The notes: generated by a model from the letters alone, not told the origin. Counted from the first letter of the stretch, positions 16,256 to 26,495 are shown. The stretch: DNA of 64,000 nucleotides from Lachnospira sp. UBA3212 (GCA_002363615.1 DEWK01000014.1:1-64000), one strand, 5' to 3'. Translations and numbers: made by a program.

Positions 16256-17461
16256 CTAGTCTTCTCTGCGGATCACAGACAATACTCCATCCATCTTAGC
16301 AAGCTTTTCTGCTAATTCCTTGCCAGACATCTTTTCGGTAAAGAAGGCAAATTCGCCTTCTACTACATCATCATAAATTTCCTTTGGTACAAAAAGATTT
16401 TTTGCATCAAACATAGCATTTTTAGAGGCACGAACAAAATAGACAAACGCTAAGTCTTCTGCGTCTGCTAACCGTCTCTTCTCTGGAGTCCAGGTAGGAA
16501 GAACGGTATTCTTCAAATTCTTAGCCTCTTCTACAATATCGGAAACCACGGCACTGGCGGTAGGAAGCTTTCCTGCTCCGGAACCAAAGAACATAGTATC
16601 TCCCAGCATATTACCACGAACTAAAACACCATTTAAAACGCCATTTACAGGGAATAATGGGTGCTTGTCAGAAACCATAGTAGGAGCCACATAGGAATAA
16701 ATCTTGTCTCCCTGCTTTCTTACCGATGCAAATAACTTGATTCCAAGTCCTAACTTATTGGCATATGCAAAGTCCTTATCTGTAATCTTGCTAATACCCG
16801 TTGTTGGGATATCTTCAAAGTCTACCTGCTGTCCATAGGTCAAGGATGAAAGGATTGCAATCTTTCTGGTAGCATCAAAACCTTCTACGTCTGCGGTAGG
16901 ATCCGCCTCGGCATAGCCAAGTTCCTGTGCCTGCTTTAAAACAGCATCATAAGATACGCCCTCGGTATTCATCTTGGTTAACATATAATTGGTAGTTCCG
17001 TTGATGATTCCTGTAATTTCTACAATATCATCTGCGGTGAGACACTGGTAAAGAGGACGAATAATAGGAATACCACCACCAACTGCTGCCTCAAACATGA
17101 AGTTTACGTGATTGTCCTTAGCAATCTGCATCAATTCTGCACCATGAGCAGCAACCAATGCCTTGTTTGAGGTACAGTAATTCTTTCCTGCCTCTAAGGT
17201 TCTCTTTGCAAATGTAAAGGCTGGATTTAATCCTCCCATAGCCTCGGCTACGATATCTACTTCAGGGTCATTGATAATGTCCTCAAAATCATGAGTCAGA
17301 ATTTCCTCAACAGGATCTCCAGGAAAGTCTCTTAAATCCAGAACATACTTTACATGTAACTGATCATTTGCCTTTGCATCTACGATCTTCTGGTTGGTTT
17401 TAATAACCTCTACAATACCCGATCCTACTGTCCCGTAACCTAATACTGCAATATTTACCAT
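16256..17461 (-). CDS. hom: Homoserine dehydrogenase
   Basis: The 401-residue enzyme reduces aspartate semialdehyde to homoserine. An N-terminal NAD(P)-binding motif GYGTVGSGIVEV (8-19), the catalytic-domain signature GGGIPIIRPL, the substrate block IINGTTNYMLTKM and a downstream GYAEADPTADVEGFDATRK are all present. It ends soon after the catalytic domain without a clear full ACT domain. The neighbouring ACT protein gene, 18 bases upstream, and the aspartate kinase form a short operon for the threonine/methionine branch. thrB and thrC are not in the window. Confidence 0.95.
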   Translation of the reverse strand: MVNIAVLGYGTVGSGIVEVIKTNQKIVDAKANDQLHVKYVLDLRDFPGDPVEEILTHDFEDIINDPEVDIVAEAMGGLNPAFTFAKRTLEAGKNYCTSNKALVAAHGAELMQIAKDNHVNFMFEAAVGGGIPIIRPLYQCLTADDIVEITGIINGTTNYMLTKMNTEGVSYDAVLKQAQELGYAEADPTADVEGFDATRKIAILSSLTYGQQVDFEDIPTTGISKITDKDFAYANKLGLGIKLFASVRKQGDKIYSYVAPTMVSDKHPLFPVNGVLNGVLVRGNMLGDTMFFGSGAGKLPTASAVVSDIVEEAKNLKNTVLPTWTPEKRRLADAEDLAFVYFVRASKNAMFDAKNLFVPKEIYDDVVEGEFAFFTEKMSGKELAEKLAKMDGVLSVIRRED

Positions 17462-17479
17462 GTCTTTCTCCTTTTACTT

Positions 17480-17923
17480 TTAACTTTTTGAAAGGACTTT
17501 CAGATAATGAATGCCCTTTTCTGCTTCTATTTCTTCTAACATCTGGGAAATGTCCTTAGAGCCTGAGAGAACCTCAACACTCAAGGTTAACGAGGCAATC
17601 CCATTAATCGGGATGGTCTGGTTAATGGTTAAGATGTTAATATTACTTTCTGCCACCTTCTTTAAAACCTGGGACAAGAGTCCCGGTTCATCATCCATCT
17701 GCATGACAAAGGTAATGGTTTTTCCATTGGCATCCTCATGGAAGGGGAAAATATCATCCTTATATTTATAGAAGGATGATCTGCTAAGACCCACCTGCTC
17801 TGTGGCCTCCTGTACGGTATTCACCTTCATCTTATCTAAAAGATTCTTGGCTTCTACCACTTTTAAGAGCACTTCCGGAAGTGCTTTTTCCCGAACCACA
17901 AAATACTCACCTTTATTTTCCAT
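17480..17923 (-). CDS. ACT domain protein, UPF0735 / PheB-like
   Basis: The 147-residue protein has an N-terminal helix-turn-helix-like part (TVQEATEQVGLSRSSFYKYK, about 37-56) and a C-terminal ACT domain (FVMQMDDEPGLLSQVLKKVA and NILTINQTIPINGIASLTLS). Members of this family usually lie next to hom, as here, and are thought to be amino-acid-sensing regulators; the ligand is not proven. Its place between aspartate kinase and homoserine dehydrogenase suggests feedback or transcriptional control of this branch by threonine or another product. Confidence 0.85.
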   Translation of the reverse strand: MENKGEYFVVREKALPEVLLKVVEAKNLLDKMKVNTVQEATEQVGLSRSSFYKYKDDIFPFHEDANGKTITFVMQMDDEPGLLSQVLKKVAESNINILTINQTIPINGIASLTLSVEVLSGSKDISQMLEEIEAEKGIHYLKVLSKS

Positions 17924-17947
17924 AGGAAACCTCCTTTCGGACGCTGA

Positions 17948-19267
17948 TTAAAGCTGTGCCTCTACGAAAATATTATAGATTGCCTTGATTGCCTGATTAT
18001 ATTCTGTATTTCTTACGCCAATAATAATGTTAAGCTCAGAAGAACCCTGATCAATCATCTTTACATTAATATGTGCATGAGCAAGGGCAGAGAAGATTCT
18101 TCCTGCGGTTCCTCTGGTCTGTCTCATTCCACGACCTACAACTGCAATCAGGGAAAGATCTGATTCTAAATCTATAACATCCGGATGTACTGCCTTACGG
18201 ATTCCCTTTAATACAGACTGCTCCTTGGCAAGGAACTCTGACTGATGAACAAATACGGTCATGGTATCAATACCTGATGGCATATGCTCGATACAGATTC
18301 CCTCGTCCTCAAATACCTGAAGAACCTTACGGCAGAAACCTACCTCTGAGTTCATCATATCCTTTTCAATATTGATTGCTACAAAATCCTTCTTTCCGGC
18401 AATACCTGTAATGGTATACTCCGGACGAATACAGGTGTTTTCTACAATCATAGTACCTGCATCCTCTGGAGCATTGGTATTTTTAATATTAATTGGAATT
18501 CCCTGCTGACGTACCGGGAAAATAGCATCTTCATGAAGTACAGATGCTCCCATATAACTTAACTCTCGGAGTTCCTTATAGGTAATGGTCTCAATACCTA
18601 CCGGCTTATGAATAATTCTTGGGTCTGCTACAAGGAAACCTGAAACATCTGTCCAGTTCTCGTAAACATCTACACCAGCTGCTGCTGCAACAATAGAACC
18701 AGTTACATCTGAACCACCACGGCTAAAGGTCTTTACCTTACCATCCTTATAAGCACCGTAGAATCCCGGAATTACTGCCTTAGGATGCTTTGCAAGAACC
18801 TTAGAAAGCTTTGGATAGGTCTTGTCCGGATTAAAGTTTCCATGATCGTCAAACTCAATCACAGTAGCTGCATCGATGAAATCATACCCTAAATAGTTTG
18901 CCATTACGATTCCGTTTAAGTACTCACCACGAGATGCTGCATAATCAGAACCAGCCTTGCTCTCAAAGTTCTTTTTTATGGTTGCAAACTCTTCATCTAA
19001 GGATAACTTCAGTCCTAATCCGGTAATGATTTCATTGTAACGTGCCTTAATGGCCTCAATCTTTTCTCCAATATCCTCTCCTGCTTCTGCGCTGGCATAG
19101 CAATCATAAAGCATATCTGTTACCTTAATATCACCGGAAAATCTCTTTCCAGGAGCAGAAGGAACCACAAAGACTCTGGTCTTATCAGCACGAATAATGG
19201 CGCCAACCTTCTTAAACTGCTCTGCACTTGCAAGAGAGCTTCCACCGAATTTTACTACTTTCTTCAT
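17948..19267 (-). CDS. Aspartate kinase
   Basis: The 439-residue enzyme catalyses the first step of aspartate-family amino acid synthesis. I place the start at ATG 19267, seven bases after GGAGG, giving MKKVVKFGGSSLASAEQFKK; an in-frame extension of 30 codons upstream has no support. FGGSS near the N-terminus, FSRGGSDVTGSIVAAAAG and the two C-terminal ACT domains (MNSEVGFCRKVLQVFEDEGI and SLIAVVGRGMRQTRGTAGRI) are present. It is a stand-alone kinase, not fused to a dehydrogenase. It starts the operon with the ACT protein, hom, tex and an unknown gene. Confidence 0.93.
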   Translation of the reverse strand: MKKVVKFGGSSLASAEQFKKVGAIIRADKTRVFVVPSAPGKRFSGDIKVTDMLYDCYASAEAGEDIGEKIEAIKARYNEIITGLGLKLSLDEEFATIKKNFESKAGSDYAASRGEYLNGIVMANYLGYDFIDAATVIEFDDHGNFNPDKTYPKLSKVLAKHPKAVIPGFYGAYKDGKVKTFSRGGSDVTGSIVAAAAGVDVYENWTDVSGFLVADPRIIHKPVGIETITYKELRELSYMGASVLHEDAIFPVRQQGIPINIKNTNAPEDAGTMIVENTCIRPEYTITGIAGKKDFVAINIEKDMMNSEVGFCRKVLQVFEDEGICIEHMPSGIDTMTVFVHQSEFLAKEQSVLKGIRKAVHPDVIDLESDLSLIAVVGRGMRQTRGTAGRIFSALAHAHINVKMIDQGSSELNIIIGVRNTEYNQAIKAIYNIFVEAQL

Positions 19268-19328
19268 TATCTTACCTCCACTTGGGTTGTTGTTCGTCTC
19301 TCGTGAACACGTGTATTCAACAGGAAGA

Positions 19329-19357
19329 ATCTTAACATACTTAAGAATCATTTGCAA
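19329..19357 (-). promoter_or_regulatory. Candidate promoter of the aspartate kinase operon
   Basis: TTGCAA (19352-19357) and TAAGAT (19329-19334) on the minus strand with a 17-base spacer, about 60 bases upstream of the start codon. No lysine riboswitch fold could be made out in the short leader. Confidence 0.4.
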
Positions 19358-19380
19358 GGTTTTGTATAAGATTTTTCCAT

Positions 19381-19407
19381 AAAAAAAAGCCAGGCCCTAA
19401 GGACCTG
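19381..19407 (-). terminator. Rho-independent terminator after glyS
   Basis: Stem of seven pairs (19391-19397 with 19401-19407, one wobble) followed by eight T on the minus strand at 19381-19388. A further short inverted repeat CTCACC / GGTGAG (19436-19441 and 19453-19458) precedes it. Confidence 0.8.
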
Positions 19408-19475
19408 ACTGTAACTTTCTTATTTTAGGTCAAGACTCACCGAAAGCTTAGGGGTGAGGGATTTCTCCAAGTAAA

Positions 19476-20879
19476 TTAAAATGCAAATTTCTCTGCAAAA
19501 TATGCCTCTAACTCTGCGATAGGAACTCTTACCTGCTCCATGGTATCACGGTCACGAATGGTAACTGCCTGATCCTCTTCTGAATCAAAGTCATAGGTAA
19601 CACAGAAAGGTGTTCCGATCTCATCCTGACGACGATATCTCTTACCAATGTTTCCTCTCTCGTCATACTCACAGTTATACTTCTTAGAAAGCATAGCAAA
19701 TACCTTTTCAGCACCCTCATTTAACTTCTTAGAAAGTGGAAGGACACCGATCTTTACAGGTGCAAGAGCCGGATGGAAATGAAGTACAGTTCTCATATCC
19801 GGCTTTTCTTCGGTACCAATGTTTTCTTCGTCATAAGCTTCACAAAGGAAGGCAAGTACTACTCGGTCCGCACCAAGAGATGGCTCGATTACATATGGAA
19901 CATATCTTTCACCACTTTCATCATCAAAGTATGAAAGGTCTTCTCCTGAAGTTTCAAGATGCTGCTTTAAATCGTAATCGGTACGGTCTGCAATCCCCCA
20001 AAGCTCACCCCAACCAAATGGGAAGGTGTACTCGAAGTCTGTGGTTGCCTTAGAATAGAAAGCGAGCTCTTCCGGATCGTGATCACGAAGTCTTAAGTGT
20101 TCCTTGGCAATACCAAGAGAAAGTAACCATTCATTACAGAAACTTCTCCAATACTGGAACCACTCTAAATCGGTTCCCGGCTTGCAGAAGAACTCTAACT
20201 CCATCTGCTCAAACTCTCTGGTACGGAAGGTGAAGTTACCCGGTGTAATCTCGTTACGGAAGGACTTACCAATCTGGCCAATACCAAATGGAAGCTTCTT
20301 TCTTGAGGTACGCTGAACGTTCTTAAAGTTTACAAAGATACCCTGCGCAGTTTCAGGACGAAGATATACTGTATTTTTGGCATCTTCTGTAACACCCTGG
20401 AAGGTTTTAAACATCAGGTTGAACTGACGAATCTCTGTAAAGTTATGGCTTCCACAACTAGGACAAGGTACATTGTGTTCCTCAATCCATCCATGCATTT
20501 CCTCGTTGGTCCATCCATCTACTGAATTCTCCAACTCAATGCCATTCTCTGCTGCATAATCTTCAATAATCTTATCTGCACGGAAACGCTCGTGACATTC
20601 CTTACAATCCATTAAAGGATCCGAGAAACCGCCAAGATGTCCGGATGCTACCCATGTTTGAGGGTTCATTAAAATGGCACAGTCAACACCTACATTGTAA
20701 GGGTTTTCCTGAATAAATTTCTGCCACCATGCCTTCTTTACGTTGTTCTTTAATTCAACACCCAGATTACCATAATCCCAGGTATTTGCAAGTCCACCGT
20801 AAATCTCTGAACCAGGATATACAAATCCTCTTGCTTTTGCTAATGCAACAATTTTCTCCATTGTCTTTTCTACAGCCAT
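19476..20879 (-). CDS. glyS: Glycyl-tRNA synthetase, single-chain alpha2 type
   Basis: The 467-residue class II synthetase charges tRNA-Gly. It starts with KIVALAKARGFVYPGSEIYG and NTWDYGNLGVELKNNVKKAW, has motif 2 region FRNEITPGNFTFRTREFEQM and motif 3 IEPSLGADRVVLAFL, and ends in an anticodon-binding domain (PVKIGVLPLSKKLNEGAEKV). This is the eukaryote/archaea-like single-chain form found in many Firmicutes. It has no T-box leader because it is a downstream gene, 19 bases after an unknown membrane protein gene. Confidence 0.95.
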   Translation of the reverse strand: MAVEKTMEKIVALAKARGFVYPGSEIYGGLANTWDYGNLGVELKNNVKKAWWQKFIQENPYNVGVDCAILMNPQTWVASGHLGGFSDPLMDCKECHERFRADKIIEDYAAENGIELENSVDGWTNEEMHGWIEEHNVPCPSCGSHNFTEIRQFNLMFKTFQGVTEDAKNTVYLRPETAQGIFVNFKNVQRTSRKKLPFGIGQIGKSFRNEITPGNFTFRTREFEQMELEFFCKPGTDLEWFQYWRSFCNEWLLSLGIAKEHLRLRDHDPEELAFYSKATTDFEYTFPFGWGELWGIADRTDYDLKQHLETSGEDLSYFDDESGERYVPYVIEPSLGADRVVLAFLCEAYDEENIGTEEKPDMRTVLHFHPALAPVKIGVLPLSKKLNEGAEKVFAMLSKKYNCEYDERGNIGKRYRRQDEIGTPFCVTYDFDSEEDQAVTIRDRDTMEQVRVPIAELEAYFAEKFAF

Positions 20880-20898
20880 TTCCTTATCCTCCTAGGGC

Positions 20899-21696
20899 TT
20901 AATTCTTATAAAATAAATAGGTCGTGCTACCGGAACTGGTAGTAACCGTACCATCATCTGCAATTTTTGCTGTATCGCTTACAGCCACAAGTTCACCTTC
21001 TAACTTAATGATCATAACTTGATCCGTAGCTAAAAAATAAACGCCATCTTGTGCCTTGGCATCCTCAAAAGAAAGGGAGGCGCCAGAAGCATCCTTTAAA
21101 CTGAGTTCTCCTTCTGCCTGGTCGGCTTCACTTGCCAAACCACAGGTAAGAACCATGGTCTTTAAAGGATCTATATAGTTGTCCCAATAGTTTAAGTAGT
21201 CTTCTACCGTCTTATAAGAGACCTGTAATACAACTTCCTTATCCTCATTCACTAGGGATAGAAGGTCTACCTTAGCAGCATCGTTTGTGCTTCCATACTT
21301 ACTATTAAATTCCTGGATTTCTTCCGAGACGGAACTTTCCAATGCATCAAATTTATAGTTTTTGCTTGAAAAACTTTCACATACCTCGCTTACCAAACTT
21401 CCATCCTTTTTAAGAAAAATCGCTTGCTGGCCGGCCTCTAGGTCTGTAATCTTCTCAGATTCATTCACCGCTTCCTTGATTTTAGTAGCTGCTATCCTTC
21501 CTCCCCAAACTATAATTACAGAAAGAATGACCAAGGCTACAAAAATCATCACCAAAGCAAAGACATTTTGCTTCTGTCTCTTTTTCTTCTTACGCTTTGC
21601 CGCCTGATATCTGCGAACATCAGCGGAACTAGGTCTACTTGAACGATTGCTTGCTGATCCGTTTTTATTACTTGTTTTTCTCCTCTTTTTTGCCAT
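20899..21696 (-). CDS. Unknown single-pass membrane protein with basic N-terminus
   Basis: The 265-residue protein begins with about 45 residues very rich in lysine, arginine and serine (AKRKKKKRQKQ), then one hydrophobic helix (VFALVMIFVALVILSVIIVW, about 45-64), then an acidic soluble domain that should lie outside. No enzyme motif is recognised. The design (basic cytoplasmic tail, one helix, extracellular domain) is that of a type II anchored protein. It is 19 bases upstream of glyS and follows recO after a 119-base gap. Confidence 0.6.
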   Translation of the reverse strand: MAKKRRKTSNKNGSASNRSSRPSSADVRRYQAAKRKKKKRQKQNVFALVMIFVALVILSVIIVWGGRIAATKIKEAVNESEKITDLEAGQQAIFLKKDGSLVSEVCESFSSKNYKFDALESSVSEEIQEFNSKYGSTNDAAKVDLLSLVNEDKEVVLQVSYKTVEDYLNYWDNYIDPLKTMVLTCGLASEADQAEGELSLKDASGASLSFEDAKAQDGVYFLATDQVMIIKLEGELVAVSDTAKIADDGTVTTSSGSTTYLFYKN

Positions 21697-21815
21697 ATAA
21701 TCCCCTTCCTAATAACAAGAACAATCTTTTTCATCTACATCGATAAGTAAGGACATGCCTCAACTTGATAACCAAATGATTATAGCACAGTTAAAAGTTC
21801 TTTGTAAACTGATTT

Positions 21816-22556
21816 CTATAAGAGACTTTCTAGCATCCCTAAGGACTTAAAGTCCTTGTGTACCACCCCGGTAAACAGACGATTGGCCAAGTCATTAAAG
21901 TTCTTTTCCTCCTCTTCCTTTAATTGGAAATGATAAAGTTTTCCAATGGGCATATAAGTTACATAACGCAAAGCATACAGCACCGTTTTACTTAAAGGTA
22001 TCATAGGCCTGCTAACTCTTGGGGCACAGTGACTACAATAAATCACCCTGGCTGGAAGGTCCATGGCAAACGTTCCCTCTTCTTCCCCACAAGAATAGCA
22101 ACTCCCCACTGCTGCTTGTTCCCCATTAATAGCAAGACTCTTTAATTCATAGATGGATTTTATCAGTTTTTTCGAAATTTGATTTCTTTCTAAGGCCCGA
22201 AAGGTGGCATATAAAAGATTTAAACTTTCCGAGCCATCAATTCCCTCTCGTCCATAGTAATCTGCAATTTCCAAGCAATAAAAGGCTAAATAAGTATCTT
22301 CAATTTCCTTTAAAAGTCCCTCAAAGTAATTGCTAATATTCATCCCCACTAGCTTATAGGCATTTCTTCCCGCAAGCACCTCAAAGCTTCCAAAAGAAAA
22401 GGGTCTACTCCCTGCCCGATAGGGACTGTTGGTTCTCTTTGCCCCACTGGCAAATGCCGTTATTTTTCCTCTCTCCTTGGTTAAAAGCAAAAGTCTTAGA
22501 TCATATTCTCCCACCGGCATAGCGGAAAGCACCATTCCAGTTACTGTTTCCTTCAT
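21816..22556 (-). CDS. recO: DNA repair protein RecO
   Basis: The 246-residue protein has the N-terminal OB fold (GMVLSAMPVGEYDLRLLLLT, then RGKITAFASGAKRTNS and RAGSRPFSFGSFEV) and a helical C-terminal part with a four-cysteine zinc site (CYSCGEEEG and CSHC). RecO loads RecA on SSB-coated DNA together with RecR. It follows era by 16 bases, the usual arrangement in Firmicutes. Confidence 0.93.
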   Translation of the reverse strand: MKETVTGMVLSAMPVGEYDLRLLLLTKERGKITAFASGAKRTNSPYRAGSRPFSFGSFEVLAGRNAYKLVGMNISNYFEGLLKEIEDTYLAFYCLEIADYYGREGIDGSESLNLLYATFRALERNQISKKLIKSIYELKSLAINGEQAAVGSCYSCGEEEGTFAMDLPARVIYCSHCAPRVSRPMIPLSKTVLYALRYVTYMPIGKLYHFQLKEEEEKNFNDLANRLFTGVVHKDFKSLGMLESLL

Positions 22557-22572
22557 GGCTTTTCACCTATTC

Positions 22573-23484
22573 CTATCGATACTTCTTCTCATCATAGCCA
22601 AAGCTTTTCATAAGATTTTTATCATCCCTCCACTTCGGACGAACCTTTACCCAAATCTTTAAATTCACCTGGCATTCTAACATTTGCTCCAACTCATAAC
22701 GGGTATTGGAACCAATCTTTTTTAACATGGTTCCTTTTTTTCCAATAATAATTCCCTTGTGAGAATCTCGTTCACAAATAATGGTGGCTTCCACATCACA
22801 GATGGGCTTATCTTCCCGGTCATGCATCTTTTCAATGGTTACTGCAATTCCGTGAGGAACTTCATCCTTCAGAGCATGAAGGGCCTTTTCACGGATGACC
22901 TCTGCAGCAATGTCTCGCATAGGTTCATCGGTAACCGTATCCTCATCAAAATACATTGGTCCCTCTGGAAGATGGGCATATAAGGTCTTTAATAATTCTT
23001 GGGTATTTTTTTTACGAAGGGCTGAAACCGGAACGATTTCTGCAAAATCACAAACCACCTGATAGGTATGAATTGTCTCCACCAAGTCCTTCTCTTCCTT
23101 TAGAGAATCAATCTTATTAATAACCAGGATAATTTCCTTCTTACTTTCCGATAAAATCCTTGCAATCTCCTGCTCACCCTTTCCAATAAAGGTCGTAGGT
23201 TCTACCAGCCAAAGGATCAAATCTGCATCCTCTAAGGTTTTTTTAGCCACACGGACCATATAATCCCCCAGTTTATTTTCAGCCTTATGAATTCCCGGGG
23301 TGTCCAGAAAAATAATCTGTCCCCTTTCATCCGTATATACCGTCTGAATTCGATTTCTTGTGGTTTGTGGTCTCTTTGAAGTAATGGCAATCTTTTGACC
23401 AATCAGACAATTCATTAAGGTAGATTTGCCCACATTGGGTCTGCCTACCAAAGCCACATATCCTGATTTAAAATTTTCTTGCAT
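22573..23484 (-). CDS. era: GTPase Era
   Basis: The 303-residue GTPase acts in 30S ribosome assembly by binding the 3' end of 16S rRNA. G1 is GRPNVGKST (14-22), G3 is in FLDTPGIH, G4 is NKID near 123, and a C-terminal KH domain holds the GIIIGKKGTMLKKIGSNTRY block. Length is normal. It lies 14 bases after the M16C peptidase gene and directly before recO. Confidence 0.96.
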   Translation of the reverse strand: MQENFKSGYVALVGRPNVGKSTLMNCLIGQKIAITSKRPQTTRNRIQTVYTDERGQIIFLDTPGIHKAENKLGDYMVRVAKKTLEDADLILWLVEPTTFIGKGEQEIARILSESKKEIILVINKIDSLKEEKDLVETIHTYQVVCDFAEIVPVSALRKKNTQELLKTLYAHLPEGPMYFDEDTVTDEPMRDIAAEVIREKALHALKDEVPHGIAVTIEKMHDREDKPICDVEATIICERDSHKGIIIGKKGTMLKKIGSNTRYELEQMLECQVNLKIWVKVRPKWRDDKNLMKSFGYDEKKYR

Positions 23485-23498
23485 CTATTTCCCTTTCT

Positions 23499-26447
23499 TT
23501 ACAAGCATATAGTGGTATCAAAGAGACTTTCCTCTTGATTGATCTTAGCTTCATTCCCAAGAACCGCCAAGTGACCCTGGTTGAGTACAGCCTCCACCAT
23601 ATCCGCCAGACCACGAATCGTTTCTACATCCGTGTTTATAATTTCTTTTCGTTCCTTCTGTAACACTTCATAAGGCAAGCCGGTACGGTAAGCCTCCAGG
23701 GACCTTGCAATCTTTAAGGAATTGGTAAGAGGACTTGTCATCTCACCAAATGCTCCGATAATATATTTGGTCATCTCTCGATCATCCGCCTGGAAGTTTC
23801 TAAGATATTCCGGAATAGCCTTATATACCTCTAAGGTATTTTTCAAATGGGGATCCCTATAAGAAGTAAAGTACAATGCCCCGGTGCGACTAGAATTCAT
23901 GGAGCAACCATAGGCTCCTCCCTGCATTCGAATCCGATTCCACAAATACTCATAGGACATAATCATACGAAGCACTTTTAAGGAGGCGGTATAAGAATAG
24001 CCTGCCTGCTTAAAGTTTCCAGCCGCCACCACGTACTGAACCTGAGAAGCCGTTTTAATTCCCTCGTGGCTAGCTTTTAATTCTTCCTTCCACCGGTATG
24101 GGCTGTCAAAACTTGCCTCCCGGTGGTCCGCCTCAAAATCCGCTTTCTCTAGTTTGCGAATCAAAGCCTTCCGATTTTCCTTATCCTCACAAAAGAGCTT
24201 GGCATCCCCACCTAGTCCAATTAAAAGAGTCTTTTTACCAAAGATTTGTGACAAGGTCTTTTTCATTCTTGCCACTAATTCCTCATATCTTTGATCAAAG
24301 TCATGTAAGATTTCCTTAAAATAATAAAAACTTGAAAGACCTGAAATCTGTTCACTAACGGCTTCGGCCGGAAAAATTCCTCCCAAAAGTCGATGAAGAG
24401 CCGTCTGATTTCCCTGAGAAATAAAACTATCATTGGCTCTAGAAACCGCTTCTGCCAAGAGTTCTTTCATCCTTGCCTTATTTGAAAAATCTGTTTCTGT
24501 AATGATTTCCCCAATCAGGCTATAAAGCACCGGAAGATTATTTCCTAGGGCCTTTCCACGGAATTCTGCCGTTAAGGAAAAGTCCTCTCTACCGTAATTA
24601 CTATGAATTCTCGTAACAAAGGATAAACCACCGGTATAGGTACTTACCAAGGTGGATAGTTCTAAGTAAGAATGGCTCTTTGTATCCATAAGCCCCAAAA
24701 GAAGTTTTGCTAAGGCCAAATCAGAAAGTTCTTCCTTACTGAGATTACCACAGTTAAAAGTTACCGCCAAATACCCAATGCCATTGGTGTGGAGGTTTTG
24801 GTGAATCACCGGTACCCCCTCCTCTAGATGCTCTTCATTACAAAATGGAATCGGTTCTAGATCCATATCCTCCTTGGTTAATAAAGGAATCTTTATAAGG
24901 TCCTCTTTTGACTCCGGGCGCTCCTGGTAGGCTTTTAGGCTCTTGGTTGCCTCTACAATCTCCTGAATTTCACGGTCAGACATGGCCGCCTTTTTCCTTG
25001 CCAATTTCTCCTCTAATTCCTTTTCTTCTTTTAAGATTAAGCCCTTTTTCGGAATCGCCGTAACAAAACTCTTGTGATGATGGCAAAGAAGTTCTTCCTT
25101 TACAAAGGCCTCAAACCATCCATTTTCCAAGCCTTCCCTTAAACATGCAAATGCCTTGTCCGTCTGCATAGTTTCAAAGACCTTCTGATCATCGTACAAA
25201 AACCCATCAAAATCATCTAGAATCAGTTCCAATCCCTTAGGAAGTGAGCCATAATCTGCCTCTCGAACCCTGAATTCCAAAAGATTTAAACCTGCAAGAA
25301 GTGCCTCATAGGAAAGTTCCTTCGAAGCTTTTTCCAACTCTTTTTCAATGATTCGCTCAAATTCTTCTTCCTGATCAAGCCTTGCATTTTTTGCCACGAT
25401 AGAAAAATATGGCTGTCTAACCTCTGAATGAAAGACTCCATAAATCTCGCTTCCAATCCCCGCATCACTTAAGGCTTCTTTTAAACTTGCCCCCGGCATA
25501 TCCAAAAGAACATATTCAAGAATATCCATGGCAAGACTGTTTAAAAGACATCCCTCCGATTTCAAAACGATATTCTCTGAAAGATAGCAAGCAGACTCCT
25601 CGCTTTCCTCCTGGCTAATTCCATACTCATAGCTAATTCTTTTTTCCTGTGTAAATGATTTTTGAACCGGAATCTCCGAATTTATTTCTTTTTTCTCATA
25701 CTTTCCAAAGTATTCCCGGTCTAAAAATTCCAGCCGTTCTTCCATATCCATATTTCCATACAAATACGTATAGGAGTTGGATGGATGATAGTAGGTATCG
25801 TGAAAATCAAGAAATTCCTGGTAGCTGAGATTTGGAATTTCCTTTGGGTCTCCACCAGATTCAATGGAATAACAAGTATCCGGGAAGAGAGAGTTTAAAA
25901 TCTTGGTATCCAGTACATCTTCCGGAGAAGAGTAGGCTCCCTTCATCTCGTTATATACCACTCCGCTAATGTTAAGGGGAGCATCTGCATCCTCCATACG
26001 ATAGGACCAACCTTCCTGATAAAAAATTTCTGGTCGCTCCTTAATATTGGGATGAAAGACCGCATCTAAATAAACATCCATTAGATTTGCAAAGTCCTTA
26101 TCATTGCAAGAAGCCACCGGAAAAACGGTTTTATCTGAATAGGTCATGGCATTTAAGAAAGTATTTAAAGATCCCTTTACTAATTCTACAAACGGATCTT
26201 TTAATGGATATTTCTTTGATCCTGAAAGCACCGAATGCTCCATAATATGAGGAAGTCCCGTAGAATTGTAAACCGGTGTACGAAATCCAATGGTAAAGAC
26301 CTTATTCTCATCTTCATTGGAAATCAATGCCAGTTTGGCCCCTGTTTTTTTATGTATCAGGTAATACACATCTCCATCAATTTCTTGGATTCTTTGAGAG
26401 AATTGTAATTCATATTGAGATAATGTATCAAATTTATATTTTGCCAT
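23499..26447 (-). CDS. M16C family metallopeptidase (presequence-protease-like)
   Basis: The 982-residue protein has the inverted zinc motif HIMEH (H67, E70, H71) followed by SVLSGSKKYPLKDPFVELVK, which is the mark of subfamily M16C (PreP / CYM1-like), and four M16 repeats over its length, giving the usual clamshell. Members degrade small peptides. There is no signal peptide, so it is cytoplasmic. It is the first gene of an operon running through era, recO, an unknown gene and glyS, with its own promoter. Confidence 0.92.
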   Translation of the reverse strand: MAKYKFDTLSQYELQFSQRIQEIDGDVYYLIHKKTGAKLALISNEDENKVFTIGFRTPVYNSTGLPHIMEHSVLSGSKKYPLKDPFVELVKGSLNTFLNAMTYSDKTVFPVASCNDKDFANLMDVYLDAVFHPNIKERPEIFYQEGWSYRMEDADAPLNISGVVYNEMKGAYSSPEDVLDTKILNSLFPDTCYSIESGGDPKEIPNLSYQEFLDFHDTYYHPSNSYTYLYGNMDMEERLEFLDREYFGKYEKKEINSEIPVQKSFTQEKRISYEYGISQEESEESACYLSENIVLKSEGCLLNSLAMDILEYVLLDMPGASLKEALSDAGIGSEIYGVFHSEVRQPYFSIVAKNARLDQEEEFERIIEKELEKASKELSYEALLAGLNLLEFRVREADYGSLPKGLELILDDFDGFLYDDQKVFETMQTDKAFACLREGLENGWFEAFVKEELLCHHHKSFVTAIPKKGLILKEEKELEEKLARKKAAMSDREIQEIVEATKSLKAYQERPESKEDLIKIPLLTKEDMDLEPIPFCNEEHLEEGVPVIHQNLHTNGIGYLAVTFNCGNLSKEELSDLALAKLLLGLMDTKSHSYLELSTLVSTYTGGLSFVTRIHSNYGREDFSLTAEFRGKALGNNLPVLYSLIGEIITETDFSNKARMKELLAEAVSRANDSFISQGNQTALHRLLGGIFPAEAVSEQISGLSSFYYFKEILHDFDQRYEELVARMKKTLSQIFGKKTLLIGLGGDAKLFCEDKENRKALIRKLEKADFEADHREASFDSPYRWKEELKASHEGIKTASQVQYVVAAGNFKQAGYSYTASLKVLRMIMSYEYLWNRIRMQGGAYGCSMNSSRTGALYFTSYRDPHLKNTLEVYKAIPEYLRNFQADDREMTKYIIGAFGEMTSPLTNSLKIARSLEAYRTGLPYEVLQKERKEIINTDVETIRGLADMVEAVLNQGHLAVLGNEAKINQEESLFDTTICL

Positions 26448-26495
26448 ACTATTTCCTTTCTAATCCTTGCGCATCTTGCCAGGTATTTTAATTCC

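Noticed and set aside
19268..19388. Lysine riboswitch or T-box upstream of the aspartate kinase operon
   Set aside because: The leader is too short and none of the conserved elements could be found.
19436..19458. Second terminator after glyS
   Set aside because: Six-pair stem with no T run; the terminator at 19381-19407 is much better.
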